Assembly: GCA_016179685.1 (NCBI GenBank)
Contig: JACPCR010000053.1
Location: forward strand, 62,001 to 126,000
Direction of reading: 5' to 3'
Length of the DNA stretch: 64,000 nucleotides
DNA from: Planctomycetota bacterium
GTDB taxonomy: Bacteria > Planctomycetota > PUPC01 > JACPCR01
The position numbers were made by a program, and so were the translations under genes. The notes under the pieces are model-generated. The model was not told where the DNA came from. It did not search any database and worked only from the letters and a program-made list of their open reading frames with translations. Shown here one piece after another: positions 9,701-18,703 of the stretch (positions within the stretch are counted from its first letter, which is position 1; each line of letters starts with the position of its first letter).

Positions 9701-12457
9701 ACCATCCGCTGCACCGCCCTCGGGCTCAAGGCTTCCGACCCCGATTGCATCGTGAGCACGCCGGAGATCAACAGCATCGCGATGGGATTCATCGAGAAGC
9801 TCGGAGAGAACCACACGTTCGACTACCTGGACCTTTACGACACCTACGGCTGCTCCCTGCCGGTGCCGCCGGAGTGGACGAACAAATACTGGCTGCTGGA
9901 CACCGCCGCCCTCGCCATCATGAATGAGACCTTCGGACACCGGCTCACCCAGACGGGTCTCCAGTACAGCACAGGCAACCATGGCCGTTGCTGGGGCATC
10001 CCCGAGGAGCACCAGGCGGCGTATTACGTCCGCGGCGACATCCTGCGCCGGGCCGATCGTGTGGACCTGATCTCCTACTTCAAGTTCAGGGAATGTCCGA
10101 ACGTGAACATCTTCGAGGTCAAGGACGCCATCACCCACTTCGACCTGACTCCCAAGCCCGCCTTCGTCGCCCTCTGCACCGCCTTTGCCCGGCTCGACCG
10201 CGCCCGCTACCTCGGGCGATTTCATGCTGGCCGCGGCAACCACCTGCACCTTTTTGAAAAACCCGACGATTCCGGGCTCCTCCTCGTGGCCTGGACCACC
10301 GAGCCCGCGCCCCAGAAGGTTCTTCTCGACACCCATTCGAGCCGGATCGAGATCACGGACATGCTGGGCCGGGCCCGCGGTCAGGAAACCGCCCGCGGCA
10401 TCGCCGCCCTGCGGCTCACCGGCGAACCGATTTACATCGACGGACTCGCGCCCGCGGTCACCGCCGAGGACTTCTTCGAGCCGGCATCACTCCTGAGGCC
10501 GATCGAACGCCGCGAGAGGGCTCTCCGCCGCGTCTTCCTGGCCATCGAGAACCACCGCAAGGCCGAGGACGGCTACGGCGACGCGCAGCGGACGCGCGGC
10601 GACTTCGTCCGCGTCGCCGGCGATACCTTCTCCGTCAAGGTCAACGTCTATAACCTCGGCGACCAGCCCGCCCGAGGCGAGGTCCGCCTTGCCCTCCCGC
10701 TCGGCCTCCTGGCCAAGCCGGAGAGCCTCCCCTTCCAGCTCGAACCCGTCTCCGCCGCCACCCTTACCTTCAGCGTCGAGATCCCCTTGGACGTCAGCCC
10801 CGGGCTCGGCCGCATCGTCGCCACTGGTGCGGCCGAAGGCCTCAGCCTCGACGACTTCACGAGCGACCTGCTCGTCCTTTCACCTCTGCAGGTGCTGCCA
10901 ATCGAGGGGCCGCCTGAGCCGGGCACCCGCCTTCAGGTCCGTTTCACCAACCCGAGCTGGCGGGCCGCCGACGCCGACCTCCGGCTGGTCCTGCCTCCCG
11001 GCTGGCGCGTCGATCCCGAGGAAATCCACCTGGCGAGCGTCGCGGCGGGCGGCGTCGATGTCGCCCGTTTCGTCCTCGTGGAGACGCGGCCCCTCCCCTT
11101 CCATGCCTATCCGGTCACCGTCACCGCGAAAGTGGGGGCCGAGACGGCCGTGCTTTCCGACAACCTGGATTTTGCGACCATCGCCGCGGTGACCCGGCCG
11201 CCCGTGCTCGACGGCCGCCTGGACGACTGGCCGGACGCTGTGCCCCTCGATTACGGCCAGAAGGCCAACAACTACATCTACCTCCAGCTCCGGGAAATGC
11301 TCGATCGCACCAACTTTTCCGCCACCATTCGCGCTCTCCATGATCCGGACAACCTCTACCTCAGCCTGGACGTCCTGGATGATCACATCTGCAACGAGGA
11401 TACAAAACACGGGATTATGTGGGACATGGACGCGTGGGAGATCAAGTTCGATCTCAACGGCGACGAGCAGGCGGACGGCCAGGTCAACGTCGCACCCACG
11501 GGCCGGAGCTATTTCCATCCGTCCGATCCCCGGGGCGACCCGTTTCCATTGCTGACAGGCGGCCGAGGCCTGGTGCGGGTGGCCTCGAAGGTCTACCGCG
11601 AGGCCAGGGCCGACCGGCCCCGCGGCTACACCATCGAACTGGCCATCCCCTGGCGCTATTTCGAGGGCGGCCATCCGAAAGCTGAAGCCGGACGCCAGAT
11701 CGGCCTCGCCTTCTTCTGCGTCGATGAGGATTTCCGTTCCTGGTCCGCAAGACCCTGGAGCTTCGATGTCGGCAAAAAGGGCTTCGGCTGGTTCGTCCTC
11801 ACCCAGCCCCGGGTCTCCTTCGCCGACTCGATGCCCCGGGCCGCCGCCCCACGGTCCGCCAGCCGGGCCCGGTTGCCCGGGGACTTCGCCTCGGCCCGCG
11901 CCCGCATCGCCGGCCTCGTCTTCGGCCAGGCCCTTGCCGGCGACGCGGAACGCTTCCCGGACACGGGCCTCGACCTCCCGAGCCGAGAGAAAGCGGGCCG
12001 ACTCTGGTTCACCGGGCCCGGTTTCGTGGAATACGAGTTCGACTTCTCGGGCGAAGCCGGCCTGCCTGACTGCGAAGCCATCGAGTTCCAGGCCGAGCTC
12101 TCTTCCTGCTACACGCCCGGCAACACCCACTACGCCATGCCCGGCAACCCCACCGAGGTCGCCCTCCTCCTCAATGGATTCGATGCCGGCACCTACCTTT
12201 GCCCCGGCGATCCAGGCGTGGATGGCTGGCTGGTCACTTGGCGGGCGGACCGCTCCGGCTGCCACATCAACGGACGGCGAGTGCTGCCTCCGCTCCCACC
12301 TGAGTTTTTTCAGGGCCTCGCCCAGTCCAAGGTCCGGGCACGCCTGTCCGTCCTGGAGTCGTCCGCCTACTCCCGAGGCGGCCTCAAGCTCTACGGGATT
12401 GACAGCACCGGCATGCACAGCACGGACCTCCTTCTGCGGGTGCTGTGGAAAGACTGA
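6731..12457 (+). CDS. Very large secreted multidomain protein: SGNH-like, twin beta-sandwich, glycosidase-like, CBM9
   Basis: The ATG at 6731 gives a signal peptide (MSHHGLVHCRILFLLPILW...AASA); an in-frame ATG at 6707 would place charged residues before it. The mature protein is about 1885 residues. Visible parts, by approximate residue: 206-385 a degenerate SGNH-hydrolase-like fold (GGHED and PNAQAHGLIA blocks, but no GDS serine); 420-580 and 600-755 two homologous beta-sandwich domains with shared GPLP..G.W..L and W.G.T motifs; 890-1245 a region resembling TIM-barrel glycosidases followed by a beta cap (EPIYIDGL); 1490-1693 a CBM9-type domain (DGRLDDWPDA, then YTIELAIPW). A beta-rich C-terminus follows. 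It probably binds and acts on a polysaccharide outside the cytoplasm. Catalytic residues cannot be assigned by eye. Confidence 0.88.
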   Translation: MSHHGLVHCRILFLLPILWIGLAASAPGEATPPADAAVLEKFIRESVRFRPSTLPVVRPGESRATLALEIENPGGQHPATRELQLEVAFSQDSPETALKQTVAVPRLATARLKFDFQLSDGAKAEISAGLPGQRAHTASFRALNWRRREWPVLRASPHGEWIRNLAGDAVILFQGPGPSTGESGGSVSASDGTSSTSHSDAVRPFTVAAITSAAVWDDYYLPDPAADTFLAQLVAPLRDSAVIVDATSWGLAPHVLAEVVDAVSARRPDLILLSLGGHEDYSEPDPQLFENAFEATIDRLQTLSRARIVILSQPPSLRGPEGFRPAAEVARRMARQHGLEFIDTAEILAGGGTPLGDLFGRMMPNAQAHGLIARALAARLKDFLPAGRKARKQARAASPAVPQIDASAPPAVDVLRGRIPPLASEQGSFRWEEVSGRLAHAHPASPQQSLHGFQNGFPLKVPADAEIVQEVFLPAEGAPKALMIAFTSLGRYAPAQGIDGLHQPDALHRAFWGGPVITLGQDQKGRGYLQAGPLPAAGQWAELAVKAVDLGLEGRYLSALNFVTSNGLAWWGRTRVRTARSDSAWVDAAFPVGGQALDWAWREEEDKARPRAHFNLPAQMSNSYAFEFKSPIPVPDRFTFIQEVRIDPECRPEEMALHIGGARHVWGRFRSEDWHASGHPASWSFYHGPLPPSGNWTRLEIPVAEAALAASLAVQPEGSRVYPFRGNAIREVRFEARHGRAYWGLTAFSPATRDPAAAQQPKTAPPSTAGPESHVPAAGPFAWLSTHRTGNVLFDGQAFPLRLTVANRSADTESFSASVRLLDLHGEEVMGYPPARIAVPGRGEATVPFAWEGSGRGFFTAVAAVEGPSGRAEATTTLARLPSNVNLAEKPIFMYENSGYFRDIFRLMDLTATGRCRSMGIEQEQFRIRSYDDTPCRGREPGTEPLLSDYRDARELAARRKGTPLRPRFWFTISSDEQNLNWHNLERWSETIRCTALGLKASDPDCIVSTPEINSIAMGFIEKLGENHTFDYLDLYDTYGCSLPVPPEWTNKYWLLDTAALAIMNETFGHRLTQTGLQYSTGNHGRCWGIPEEHQAAYYVRGDILRRADRVDLISYFKFRECPNVNIFEVKDAITHFDLTPKPAFVALCTAFARLDRARYLGRFHAGRGNHLHLFEKPDDSGLLLVAWTTEPAPQKVLLDTHSSRIEITDMLGRARGQETARGIAALRLTGEPIYIDGLAPAVTAEDFFEPASLLRPIERRERALRRVFLAIENHRKAEDGYGDAQRTRGDFVRVAGDTFSVKVNVYNLGDQPARGEVRLALPLGLLAKPESLPFQLEPVSAATLTFSVEIPLDVSPGLGRIVATGAAEGLSLDDFTSDLLVLSPLQVLPIEGPPEPGTRLQVRFTNPSWRAADADLRLVLPPGWRVDPEEIHLASVAAGGVDVARFVLVETRPLPFHAYPVTVTAKVGAETAVLSDNLDFATIAAVTRPPVLDGRLDDWPDAVPLDYGQKANNYIYLQLREMLDRTNFSATIRALHDPDNLYLSLDVLDDHICNEDTKHGIMWDMDAWEIKFDLNGDEQADGQVNVAPTGRSYFHPSDPRGDPFPLLTGGRGLVRVASKVYREARADRPRGYTIELAIPWRYFEGGHPKAEAGRQIGLAFFCVDEDFRSWSARPWSFDVGKKGFGWFVLTQPRVSFADSMPRAAAPRSASRARLPGDFASARARIAGLVFGQALAGDAERFPDTGLDLPSREKAGRLWFTGPGFVEYEFDFSGEAGLPDCEAIEFQAELSSCYTPGNTHYAMPGNPTEVALLLNGFDAGTYLCPGDPGVDGWLVTWRADRSGCHINGRRVLPPLPPEFFQGLAQSKVRARLSVLESSAYSRGGLKLYGIDSTGMHSTDLLLRVLWKD

Positions 12458-12470
12458 AGCGAAGCGGAAA

Positions 12471-12510
12471 GTGCCACGGCCGGTGGGGCCGGCTCCACCG
12501 GCCGTGACAC
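12471..12510. repeat. Palindrome, family F copy 1 (likely terminator)
   Basis: Arms 12471-12486 and 12495-12510 pair 15 of 16 around the centre GGCCGGCT. It begins 14 bp after the stop of the large secreted protein. The core GGTGGGGCCGGCYCCACC recurs at 39060-39095 with different outer arms. Confidence 0.75.
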
Positions 12511-12513
12511 CAC

Positions 12514-12790
12514 TCACCGACCTCTGCCCCGGACGACCTGCGCCATCTGTTCAATCCCCTCCTCGTGCTGCTGGCGATACTTCCCCAGCGTCGGCCGCCA
12601 GACGGTCTGCTTCCATGGAAATTCCTCAACCGCACCGTCCGGCGACTCCGGCATTCCCACGGCGTTTACGCGCTCCACGTCCGATATTGACCTCCCACTC
12701 CACTTTCATGATAATCTTCATGGCCTTACCTTCTTCCAGTCGCAAGCTCTTAACTCCATACACAACGCGACCGGGAGGTAGCGGAAGGGG
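12514..12790 (-). pseudogene. Frameshifted gene fragment, family not recognised
   Basis: Two protein-like stretches lie end to end on the minus strand in different frames. The upstream piece reads GRVVYGVKSLRLEEGKAM then KIIMKVEWEVN. The downstream piece starts near an in-frame ATG at 12654 and reads MPESPDGAVEEFPWKQTV, then WRPTLGKYRQQHEEGIEQMA, ending at a TGA at 12514-12516. A single one-base shift would join them. The 5' end runs into repeat element N1 at 12792. The amino-acid composition looks coding, but no family was recognised, and a short intact 46-codon gene from 12654 is an alternative. Confidence 0.4.
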
Positions 12791-12791
12791 T

Positions 12792-12851
12792 GAGCGTTCC
12801 GTCCGAGAGATGAGATTTGAGGGCTCAGACGAAGCGCTGGCGCGCTTCGCT
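12792..12851 (+). repeat. Dispersed ~60-bp element N, copy 1
   Basis: It begins GCGTTCCGTCCGA and ends in the small palindrome GACGAAGCGC...GCGCTTCGC. A clearly related copy lies on the other strand at 53317-53375. Both copies abut the broken 5' end of a minus-strand gene fragment. Confidence 0.65.
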
Positions 12852-12924
12852 ACAAGAATCCGCGAAGCGCTGAATCATCATCGGTCACGAAATCGGGCGG
12901 GGCCGTCTCCCCGAACTTATTGAG

Positions 12925-13788
12925 ATGACACGAACCGCCATGTTGGCGAAGCCCCTTCTCCTGCTCTCTTTGCTCCTCGCCCCGAATTGGGTCTGGCCCG
13001 AACGGGTCGAAATGGCCCGGATCGATACACCAGCCAAGGCGCGGGCCGCACAGTCCGCCTGGGCCGCCCGCGTCGGCAAGCCCGTGCAATGGACCAATAC
13101 CATGGACATGAAATTCCAGCTTATCCCGCCCGGCGAGTTTCCCATGGGATCGACCAGCGGCGATGAGGACGCTCCCCAGCATCCGGTCCGCCTCACCCAC
13201 CCGTACTACATCGGCACGCATGAGGTCACTCGAAAGCAGTACGAAGCCGTCACGGGTCAGCAGCGCTCGGCCTACTTCCCGGGCCCCGACATGCCCATCA
13301 ATTTCGTGTCCTATTATGAGGTGATGGACTTCCTGAACGATCTCAACAAGAAGGAAAAACGAGAGGCGAAAACGGGTTACCGGCTGCCTTACGAGGCGGA
13401 GTGGGAGTACGCCGCCCGGGCGGGCTCGACCGCCGATTTCCCCACCGGGAACTCGGTCAAGGACCTGGAAAAGGCCGGGTGGTTCTATGACAACAGCGAG
13501 GACACGACGCATCCGGTGGGCCAGAAGGCCCCGAATGCCTTCGGGCTCTTCGACATGCATGGGAACGTCTGGGAGTGGTGTCTGGATTGGTACGACCCGG
13601 ACACCTACCGCCACAGTCCGATGGATGACCCCAGGGGCCCTGCGCGCACGCTGTACTGGTATCGGGTGCTGCGGGGCGGATCGATTTACTACGGCGTCAA
13701 GGCGTGCCGGTCGTCGAATCGCGGCTTCTACCAGGACTCGCGGACGGAACGAAACATCGGTTTCCGAATCGTGCTTCCGGTGGAGTAA
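12925..13788 (+). CDS. Secreted formylglycine-generating-enzyme (SUMF1) family protein
   Basis: An N-terminal signal sequence (MLAKPLLLLSLLLAP) is followed by an FGE-sulfatase domain covering about residues 60-287. Family motifs seen are FQLIPPGEFPMGS, YYIGTHEVTRKQYEAVTG, YRLPYEAEWEYAARAG, FGLFDMHGNVWEWCLDWY, VLRGGS and GFRIVLP. True FGEs oxidise a sulfatase cysteine to formylglycine, but many bacterial members are scaffolds, ergothioneine-type or kinase-associated domains. The usual active-site cysteine pair is not evident: only the cysteine in KACRSSNRG lies in the right area. No sulfatase gene lies in the window. The stop is 21 bp before the next gene, which suggests co-transcription. Confidence 0.88.
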   Translation: MTRTAMLAKPLLLLSLLLAPNWVWPERVEMARIDTPAKARAAQSAWAARVGKPVQWTNTMDMKFQLIPPGEFPMGSTSGDEDAPQHPVRLTHPYYIGTHEVTRKQYEAVTGQQRSAYFPGPDMPINFVSYYEVMDFLNDLNKKEKREAKTGYRLPYEAEWEYAARAGSTADFPTGNSVKDLEKAGWFYDNSEDTTHPVGQKAPNAFGLFDMHGNVWEWCLDWYDPDTYRHSPMDDPRGPARTLYWYRVLRGGSIYYGVKACRSSNRGFYQDSRTERNIGFRIVLPVE

Positions 13789-13809
13789 TAGGCGCTGAGG
13801 GTATCTGCC

Positions 13810-16800
13810 GTGGACTCCAGACGTTTTTTCATTGTCGCGGTCTTCCTCAGCCTGGCTGCCGGGGCTGGCGCTGAGCCCGCCATGAAGTCTTTCCGTTGGC
13901 TCGAGATGACCCCGATCGAGAAGGAGGCGCTCGAGGACGACTCGGGCAAGCTCCATGCCCGGCCCACCTGGTACACGCCCTACAACACGAGCCGGCCCAA
14001 GATTCCCAGACGATCGCAGGTGATCGGCGACCGCATGGAATACCTGGCGGACGACCCGGTCGGCCAGTTCCTGGTCTATTTCATCGGGCAGGACCACCTC
14101 GTTGCAGGCGCGAAACTCGTGCTCGAGCTGGTGCGCGGGGAGCAGGAGGACGGGGCTCGAATCGCCGCCCATGTCCTCTCGCCCGTGCCCACGCCCAAGG
14201 TGGCCTTCCTGCTCGAGACGGCCCGACTCGAGGCGGGCACCTATTGCATGACCGCACGGCTCAAGGGGGTCGCACGCGCCCGCAGGATACCCGGCTTCGT
14301 CTTCAAAAAATCCGCGGAATCGAGAAAGCTCGTGCCGTTTCCACCGGATGGCGTCAAGCTCCTCGTCCATGATCAGGCCCACGCGCCGGATGGCGTCTGG
14401 CCCATCACCACCGGCGTGCCCCTGCCGCGGCAGGCGGCGGACTCCGCGGACCGCTTCGCACTCCTGGAGAACGGGCAGCCCGTGCCGGCCCAGTTCATCG
14501 CCCGCTCCACCTGGTATCCGGACCAGCAGGTCCAGTGGCTGGGCCTTGACTTCCTGGCGAAGTACGACGCCGGAAAATCCAGGGACTATCGGCTCGTGCG
14601 GCTGCCCGGCGGCGACCGCGTTCAGCCGATGGCTACACCCTTGAAACTGTCCGAGACCCCCGAGGCCTTCCTCATCGATACCGGCGTCATCCGGTTTCAG
14701 GTCGGCCGGCGCTCCTTTGCCGGAATCGAGGACGTGCGTCTCGTGCGCCCGGACGGCTCGTCCGGCCCCGCCCTGGTCTCCGGGCCCGGCGGGCCGTTCC
14801 TCGTGGACGAGCGCCACGTTCTTTACCTCGCCTCCTGGGATGAGAACGCGAAGGTCACGGTCGAGGAGGCTGGCCCCGTGCGCGCCACGATCAGCGCCAT
14901 CGGCTGGTATCGTTCGGAGCACGACGAGAAGTGCTGCATCTTCCAGACGCGCCTGAGCGCCTACGCGGGCCTGCCCTGGATTCATTTCAACCACCGGACC
15001 ATAGTGACTTATGACACGGATCGCAAAAGGCTCAGGGCGCTCGGCTTCCTGGTCAAGCCCGTGGACGCCCGGCGCTGGGCCCTGGGCGCGGATGGCCAGG
15101 TCATCTCCGGCGAAATGCCTCAGCCCGGCAAGGACGCCCGCGGCCAGCCGCTGCCGGCGGATACGGTCTGGCTGCACCAGGACCGGTGGGACCGTTTCCG
15201 CCTGATGCGGGGCGCATCGGTCTTCCCCATACCCGCCCCGCAGCCGCCGCCACAGCCTATCGCCGCGGGGAAAAAGTCCGACGGCTGGCTCACCCTCGGG
15301 CTCTCGACCGGCGACTCCGTGAGCCTTCTTACGCGCAGCCTCTGGCAGCTTTTCCCGAAGGAGATCGAGGCCGGGCCCGACCTCCTCGCCTTCCACGTCT
15401 GGCCGCGGCACGGCCACACGGCCTTCACCGAGGAGGAGGAACTGGAGCGCCGCAACCTCCACAAGCTCTACTACGCGCACCAGGGGGAGTATCTCGACCT
15501 CCGGCTGCCTCAGAAGTACTTCAACGTGCTTCAGGGGTATGGCACGATCATCGAGAACCAGGAGCTGAATGGGGTGACGGGCAACGGCCAGGGTCTCGCC
15601 GCCAGCAATGACTTCTGTCTCTGTTTCCAACCTGCGCCGACCCCTTCCGGCGAAGGCGGGGACGCCGGGAGCGCCATCGTCCCCCTGGCGAGGCTCTACG
15701 TGCAGAATCTGCACGCCATCGCGGACCCCATCTGGAATGGTCTGACTGAAGTGGAAGGCCGTTTCGCCGGCCGGAACGCTGAAAGGTTTCCCGAGTTGGA
15801 GCGCATCCTGGACGAGGGCTACCGCGGCTTCATGATGTCCGTGGACGTCCTCGAGGACTACGGCATGTGGATATGGCCGGACACCCACAACAACTGGAAT
15901 CCGGTGACGAAGGAATCGCAGCTTCATCGCTGGTGGGCGTTGAGCCATTACCAGAGCGTCTGGGAAAGCACGTTCCTCTACCTGCGTTCCGGGCTACCCT
16001 GGCTTCACCATTGGTCTTACGAGTACAACCGGCATTTTGCCGATGTCGGCACGGTGAACTACGACGACCCATCGGACCCGGTGCTGGGCAAGATCACGGG
16101 TGCGGCCTACCACTGCAAGGGTTTTACGCCTTGGGGCTCGCCGCGCCAGTGGGAGCGCTGCCATGACGATTACGTCGAGGTCGGCGCCCACTTCATCAAT
16201 CCCGACGCCTATCTCCTCAGCTTTCTCCTCCGCGGCGATCACCGGGGCCTCGAACTTGCCAAGGCCTGGGTCCAGGCCTTCGGCCGAGTCGCCTTGCCGC
16301 CGGAACGCAGCCGCGAGTGCAACGCCACGCTTGGCGAGATGGTCCGCTACTACACGGCCACGTGGGACCCGCAGGCCATTCTCTACATCCGGGACCTTGC
16401 GGACGACCATAACAGTCGGCCATGGACGGAGATTCCCGCGCATCCGGGCCACACGCTCTACCACGACCGATGGGTGCAGCGGTACTGGGAGCTCAGCCGG
16501 GACCCCCTGCTGCGTCAGCGCGTGCTCGAATGGTTCAAGCCGGGCGACCTCGCTGGTGCGGGCAAGTACGGCTACCCGCAGCTTCGGGCCCTGGCGTGGG
16601 AATGGACCGGCGACCGCGCCTATCTCACCGAGTATCTCCAAAGCGCCGTCGGCCTCTGGCGCGCCGTCTATGACAACCGGGACGACCCCTTGCACGGATA
16701 CGGGGGCCGCATTTATTTCTTCCCGACCCATTCTCATGGGCAGATGCTGCCCTATTACATGCAGGCGCTGATCGACGCGGGGATCGACCTTCCCCCGCCG

Positions 16801-17232
16801 GACTCGGCCTTCGCGGCGGCCGTGCCCATCGGGCGAGCCCATCAGCCGGAGAAGGAAAAGGCCAGCGACTGGTTCGTCCCGCCGGCAGGCAGGACCTCGG
16901 CCGAAGTGGGATACCTCCAGCCCGTGGGCGGTCAGGGCGTCGTCCAACTCGAGATGCTTTCCACCACGGATTTCCGTTACGCCCAGTATGCCATCGTCCG
17001 AGCCAACCCGAGCGCTTTCCGCATCGAGGACGCGGGAGGCCGCGTGCTCCTCGAGACGACGGTCCTGGCTTCCTCACTCCGGCCCAAGGCCTCCGTCACC
17101 CTCGACGCGGCCCAGTCCAAGTCCCCCTGGAAGGTCTACCGTTACGGCGACGGCGAGCTGCGTTGGACCGGCACGGCGGAGAAGGTCACATTCGCCCCGA
17201 CTGCCGAAGAGGCCCTCAAGGCGGGGCCGTAG
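13810..17232 (+). CDS. Secreted exo-rhamnogalacturonan lyase-like protein (PcRGLX/YetA-like)
   Basis: The start is GTG at 13810, giving a signal peptide (DSRRFFIVAVFLSLAAGAGA) in a 1140-residue protein. After an N-terminal beta domain, the segment around residues 190-300 (ADRFALLENGQPVPAQF, then WYPDQQVQWLGLDF) resembles the RIFT-type barrel of PcRGLX/YetA-like polysaccharide lyases. The central part, about residues 550-1000, is helical and Trp/His/Tyr-rich as in an alpha/alpha toroid. It would degrade pectin-type or related acidic polysaccharide outside the cytoplasm. Family assignment rests on remembered motif resemblance and no catalytic residue was identified. It follows the FGE-like gene by 21 bp. 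Confidence 0.7.
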   Translation: MDSRRFFIVAVFLSLAAGAGAEPAMKSFRWLEMTPIEKEALEDDSGKLHARPTWYTPYNTSRPKIPRRSQVIGDRMEYLADDPVGQFLVYFIGQDHLVAGAKLVLELVRGEQEDGARIAAHVLSPVPTPKVAFLLETARLEAGTYCMTARLKGVARARRIPGFVFKKSAESRKLVPFPPDGVKLLVHDQAHAPDGVWPITTGVPLPRQAADSADRFALLENGQPVPAQFIARSTWYPDQQVQWLGLDFLAKYDAGKSRDYRLVRLPGGDRVQPMATPLKLSETPEAFLIDTGVIRFQVGRRSFAGIEDVRLVRPDGSSGPALVSGPGGPFLVDERHVLYLASWDENAKVTVEEAGPVRATISAIGWYRSEHDEKCCIFQTRLSAYAGLPWIHFNHRTIVTYDTDRKRLRALGFLVKPVDARRWALGADGQVISGEMPQPGKDARGQPLPADTVWLHQDRWDRFRLMRGASVFPIPAPQPPPQPIAAGKKSDGWLTLGLSTGDSVSLLTRSLWQLFPKEIEAGPDLLAFHVWPRHGHTAFTEEEELERRNLHKLYYAHQGEYLDLRLPQKYFNVLQGYGTIIENQELNGVTGNGQGLAASNDFCLCFQPAPTPSGEGGDAGSAIVPLARLYVQNLHAIADPIWNGLTEVEGRFAGRNAERFPELERILDEGYRGFMMSVDVLEDYGMWIWPDTHNNWNPVTKESQLHRWWALSHYQSVWESTFLYLRSGLPWLHHWSYEYNRHFADVGTVNYDDPSDPVLGKITGAAYHCKGFTPWGSPRQWERCHDDYVEVGAHFINPDAYLLSFLLRGDHRGLELAKAWVQAFGRVALPPERSRECNATLGEMVRYYTATWDPQAILYIRDLADDHNSRPWTEIPAHPGHTLYHDRWVQRYWELSRDPLLRQRVLEWFKPGDLAGAGKYGYPQLRALAWEWTGDRAYLTEYLQSAVGLWRAVYDNRDDPLHGYGGRIYFFPTHSHGQMLPYYMQALIDAGIDLPPPDSAFAAAVPIGRAHQPEKEKASDWFVPPAGRTSAEVGYLQPVGGQGVVQLEMLSTTDFRYAQYAIVRANPSAFRIEDAGGRVLLETTVLASSLRPKASVTLDAAQSKSPWKVYRYGDGELRWTGTAEKVTFAPTAEEALKAGP

Positions 17233-17277
17233 TTTTCAGCGGCGGGAATGCCTACACGCATTTCCGCCGCTGAAAAC
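17232..17277. repeat. Palindrome, family A copy 2 (likely terminator)
   Basis: Arms 17232-17251 and 17258-17277 pair over 20 bp with one G-T wobble and loop CTACAC. It overlaps the TAG stop (17230-17232) of the lyase-like gene. It shares the TTCAGCGGCGG core with 3506-3553, while the outermost bases differ in a compensating way. Confidence 0.85.
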
Positions 17278-17372
17278 AAGCTCTAACCCGGGACCGGCTT
17301 CTTGACTTGCACGCCAAGATCAGAGAGACTGCCTGCGTTCCTGTTCCCTTCCCCGCGACGTGAGGCCTGCCC

Positions 17373-18695
17373 ATGGCGACGAATCTGGCCCTGCATATCC
17401 AGCAGTTGCCCCTCTGTGATTCCCACGAACACCTGCGCAAGGAAAAAGATTACGTCGAGAACGGCCCGGACATCCTGCAGAACCTCTTTGGCAACTACGT
17501 CCAGGCCGACCTCGTGGTCGGCGGCGCCTCCACGGACGCCGTTAACCGGCTGCTGGACGCCAAAGACCCCGATATCCGGTCGAGATTCGATGGCGTTCGG
17601 CGGGCATGGGAACGCGTGCGCCATACCGGGTACGGCGAAGCGGTCCGAACCATCGCCAGCCAGATTTATGGACTCGAGGAGATCACTGCCGCCGGGCTCG
17701 AGGCCGCTCTGCCGAGACACCAGGAACTGCGGCAGCCGGGCCAGCGCCTGCGCATTCTCCGCGAGCGGGCGAACCTGGACCACGTGCAGGTGGACGACTT
17801 CTGCTGGCCCTGTTTGCCGGACGAATCGGGCCTGGACTTCTTCTTCTATGACCTTTCCTGGGTGAGCTTTTGCAGCGGAACGCCGGACTTCAAGGCCCTG
17901 GGGGGCGAGACGGGCATCGAGGTGAAGGACCTGTCCACCTTGCGGCAGGCCATGAGGGCGCTGTTCGACAAGTACGCGAGGTACGCCATCGCCATCAAGT
18001 CCCAGCACGCCTACAACCGCACCCTGCTCTGGAGGGAGCGGACCGACTCGGATGCGGCGAGGGCGCTTGAGGCGCGGCTCAGCAGGCCGGACCAGGTCAG
18101 CGAGGACGAGCGTCTCTGCCTGGGCGACTGGTGTTGGGCCCGCGGGGTGGAGTTGGGCATCGAGCACGACCTGCCGTTCAAAATCCACACCGGCTACTAC
18201 GCTGGACACAGTTCCATGCCGGTGGACTTCATCCGCGGGGGCAACCTCTGTTCGCTGCTGAAGAAGTACCCGAAGGCCCGCTTCGTTCTCATGCACATCG
18301 CCTATCCCTACAACGACGAGCTGGTCGCCCTCGCCAAGCACTACCCCAACGTCTACGCTGACCTCTGCTGGGCCTGGAGCATCGATCCCTACAGCTCGGC
18401 CGATTTCCTGCGCCGGTGTCTCCATGCCGTCCCGATCAACAAAATCTTCGCCTTCGGCGGAGACACCGCCTGGCCTTGTGCCTCGATGGCCTATGCCCTC
18501 CAGGCCCGGCGCTGGCTCACCGTCGCCCTCGAACGGGAAATCGCCGAAGAGATGATGACCGAGCGCGAGGCGGTGACACTGGCGACTCATCTCATGAGCG
18601 AGAACCAGTACGACTGCTTCCACCTCGAGGACAAACGGAGCACCATTGTCGGCGCGCTCGAGACGGTGGAAGCCCCCGTTCTTCAGCGGACGTGA
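17373..18695 (+). CDS. Amidohydrolase-superfamily protein (metal-dependent TIM barrel)
   Basis: This 440-residue protein has the metal-binding HxH motif in CDSHEHLRKE near residue 17, a further conserved His in FKIHTGYYAGH, VLMHIAYPY, and a late Asp in FAFGGDTAWP. This is the order expected for amidohydrolase-2 or uronate-isomerase-like barrels. The N-terminal insertion, about residues 30-150, resembles the long insertion of uronate isomerases. Hydrolysis, decarboxylation or isomerisation of a carboxylated sugar-derived compound is plausible next to polysaccharide genes, but the reaction is not determined. The start ATG lies 95 bp after the family A palindrome. Confidence 0.82.
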   Translation: MATNLALHIQQLPLCDSHEHLRKEKDYVENGPDILQNLFGNYVQADLVVGGASTDAVNRLLDAKDPDIRSRFDGVRRAWERVRHTGYGEAVRTIASQIYGLEEITAAGLEAALPRHQELRQPGQRLRILRERANLDHVQVDDFCWPCLPDESGLDFFFYDLSWVSFCSGTPDFKALGGETGIEVKDLSTLRQAMRALFDKYARYAIAIKSQHAYNRTLLWRERTDSDAARALEARLSRPDQVSEDERLCLGDWCWARGVELGIEHDLPFKIHTGYYAGHSSMPVDFIRGGNLCSLLKKYPKARFVLMHIAYPYNDELVALAKHYPNVYADLCWAWSIDPYSSADFLRRCLHAVPINKIFAFGGDTAWPCASMAYALQARRWLTVALEREIAEEMMTEREAVTLATHLMSENQYDCFHLEDKRSTIVGALETVEAPVLQRT

Positions 18696-18703
18696 TTGCA
18701 GAG

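Noticed and set aside
12850..15948. 1032-codon open frame on the minus strand
   Set aside because: It is antisense to the FGE-like and lyase-like genes, which have signal peptides and family motifs; long antisense frames are expected at this GC content.
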